Origin: CAIWTU01 sp035686205 | GTDB taxonomy: Bacteria > Desulfobacterota > Desulfuromonadia > Geobacterales > Geobacteraceae | Direction: 5' to 3' | DNA: 15,384 nucleotides | Assembly (NCBI GenBank): GCA_035686205.1 | Contig: DASRZQ010000047.1 | Location: 1-15,384 of the forward strand | In this document: positions 14,701-15,384 of the stretch, in pieces | Position numbering within the stretch: the stretch's first letter is position 1 | How the letters are laid out: each line of letters opens with the position of its first letter | The notes under the pieces: model-generated | The model's input: only the letters and a program-made list of their open reading frames with translations | Database searches by the model: none | Told to the model about the DNA's origin: nothing | Position numbers and translations under genes: made by a program

Positions 14701-14787
14701 GGGATAAACGACAATACTATACCATCCGTGAGGATGGGACGGAAAGCCTACAGGGTCTCATCGAGACAGCCGGGTCGCCGAATTATC
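14701..14787 (+). ncRNA. GEMM-I cyclic-dinucleotide riboswitch, predicted 3',3'-cGAMP type (GEMM-Ib)
   Basis: The aptamer core matches GEMM-I. A stem CCATCC/GGATGG (14722-14737) is capped by a GNRA tetraloop GTGA. It is followed by GGGACGGAAAGCC (14736-14748) and a stem GTCTC/GAGAC (14755-14767). The core closes with AGCCGGGTCGCCGA (14768-14781). The outer stem P1 pairs GATAA (14703-14707) with TTATC (14783-14787). Aligned by eye with Vibrio Vc2, the intercalating A47 is at 14743 and the ligand-contacting C92 at 14778. The position of G20 is A (14716). In Geobacter the G20A change is associated with preference for 3',3'-cGAMP over c-di-GMP. Ligand preference is therefore an inference from one base and the alignment. 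It lies upstream of a probable pilus/secretion ATPase gene. Confidence 0.85.
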
Positions 14788-14815
14788 GCACAAGATATTC
14801 AGCCCGGCTTTTTTT
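14768..14815 (+). terminator. Riboswitch expression platform: intrinsic terminator overlapping the aptamer
   Basis: AGCCGGG (14768-14774) pairs with CCCGGCT (14803-14809), and an inner stem pairs GAAT-T-ATC (14780-14787) with GATATTC (14794-14800). A run of seven T (14809-14815) follows. The 5' arms are also the 3' strand of the aptamer, including P1, so the two folds exclude each other. Ligand binding should therefore prevent termination (an ON switch). Confidence 0.8.
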
Positions 14816-15192
14816 GCGTCCTGAATATCCGGTTCGTGAGCAAAAAACAATGGAGGTTACCCATAACAACCAGTAAAACCTGCTTTTCCTGGAAAAGAGC
14901 CGCGCATCGGTCATCCATTCCTGTTGACCTTGATTTATTTGGTACTATCCCCCAAAAAATTTTTCTTCACAATGCCGCGAATTTAAAGACGTCGGCATTC
15001 TAAAGTGCCAGCCGATACCTTTGGCGCGACCAGTTATTTCATCCAGCAATTAGTCCGGTATTTCTTATTAGGTGAAGATTTCGATCCATTCAGACTACGT
15101 CTGGCGGCTGATGAGTTTCTCATTCAGTTTTACAAAAAATTCATCATCCAGGCACGCATATTTGTGCCTCGATGACAAGAGAGGTTTTTTTT
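14816..15192 (+). other. Long leader between terminator and ATPase gene
   Basis: These 377 bases have no supported gene. They contain AATGCCG/CGGCATT (14972-15000, long loop), CAGAC-TAC-GTCTG (15091-15103) and CTGATGAG/CTCATTCAG (15108-15127, one bulge). AGGCAC/GTGCCT (about 15150-15169) follows, extended by TCATC/GATGA. The last hairpin ends about ten bases before the Shine-Dalgarno GAGG at 15181. A second promoter or control element is possible; a TTGACC at 14922 lacks a good -10. Confidence 0.4.
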
Positions 15193-15384
15193 ATGTATTA
15201 CACATTGAAAAAAAGAAAGAAACTCGGAGAAATTCTCGTCGAGCGGGGTGCGCTGTCCCCTTCCGATCTCTCCCATATCCTTGGTGAGGGTGATGCCTTG
15301 AACGAGCGTTTCGGCAGCACATGTCTCAGGCGGTCCCTGGTTTCGGAAGAAGACCTGGCCCGGGCGCTGGCCGAACAGTTCGCC
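15193..15384 (+). CDS. GspE/PilB-type assembly ATPase, N-terminal part (MshEN/GspE N-domain)
   Basis: The first 64 residues are present before the window ends. Segments KLGEILVERGALSPSDLSHIL and RRSLVSEEDLARALAEQF match the GspE/PilB N-terminal domain pattern ('LGe.Lve.G.is...L..aL' and 'Lv..g.vsE.dLa.aLa.qf'). These ATPases sit at the cytoplasmic base of type IV pili or type II secretion systems and drive pseudopilin or pilin polymerisation. Some family N-domains (MshEN) bind c-di-GMP through an RLG motif; here it reads KLG (10-12), so binding may be weakened. The ATG at 15193 has GAGG eight bases upstream. The ATPase domain itself is outside the window, and other proteins also carry this N-domain. 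Confidence 0.65.
   Translation, partial: MYYTLKKRKKLGEILVERGALSPSDLSHILGEGDALNERFGSTCLRRSLVSEEDLARALAEQFA

Noticed and set aside
14728..15003. A 91-codon ORF across the riboswitch and terminator
   Set aside because: The start codon falls in the aptamer's tetraloop and the frame crosses the terminator; this is structured RNA, not coding.
15108..15127. CTGATGAG resembling a hammerhead ribozyme core
   Set aside because: The required GAAA after stem II and the cleavage-site stem arrangement are missing, so it is probably chance within a leader hairpin.

Overview
The window looks like a chromosomal segment of a Gram-negative anaerobe of the Desulfobacterota/Geobacterales type. Evidence: outer-membrane barrels, a two-partner-secretion translocator, TonB and lipoproteins (Gram-negative envelope); an [FeFe]-hydrogenase maturase HydE and a flavodoxin-ferredoxin fusion (anaerobic redox metabolism); and a GEMM-I riboswitch with an A at the selectivity position, a variant known chiefly from Geobacter relatives. 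Taxonomy is inference; no rRNA or marker gene is present.

Layout. 1-1550: the 3' end of a TpsB/ShlB-type transporter gene, then a TonB-family energy transducer. 1647-2555 (minus): a Clp1/Grc3-like P-loop polynucleotide-kinase-family protein. 2792-3740: a plus-strand gene of unknown function converging with an SseB-like gene. 3741-4491: a long gap with a large imperfect inverted repeat. 4492-5752: a FolE2-like protein whose metal-binding residues appear replaced, followed by a stand-alone NuoC/EchD-like subunit. 5806-5985 (minus): a 59-residue protein. 6453-7073: a Nudix hydrolase. 7348-8397: hydE, with an inverted repeat at its promoter. 8436-9302 (minus): an EFR1-type ferredoxin. 9596-11854: a His/Gly-rich mini-lipoprotein, a second lipoprotein (minus) and an outer-membrane protein made of two similar halves. 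11889-12659: an alpha/beta hydrolase. 12858-14294: a PAS - transmembrane - PEGA protein. 14632-14815: a promoter, a GEMM-I aptamer predicted to prefer 3',3'-cGAMP, and an overlapping intrinsic terminator. 15193-end: the start of a GspE/PilB-type assembly ATPase.

How the parts relate. Most genes are single transcription units with their own Shine-Dalgarno sequences, and there is no clear long operon. The most coherent unit is at the right edge: a cyclic-dinucleotide riboswitch with a terminator that competes with the aptamer's closing stem, upstream of a probable type IV pilus/type II secretion ATPase. Candidate novelties are the apparent FolE2 pseudoenzyme paired with an orphan NuoC-like subunit, the PAS-TM-PEGA fusion without an enzymatic output domain, the tandem barrel protein, and a hairpin that presents the ribosome-binding site of the His-rich lipoprotein in its loop. 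No CRISPR array, tRNA, rRNA, transposase or integrase was seen.
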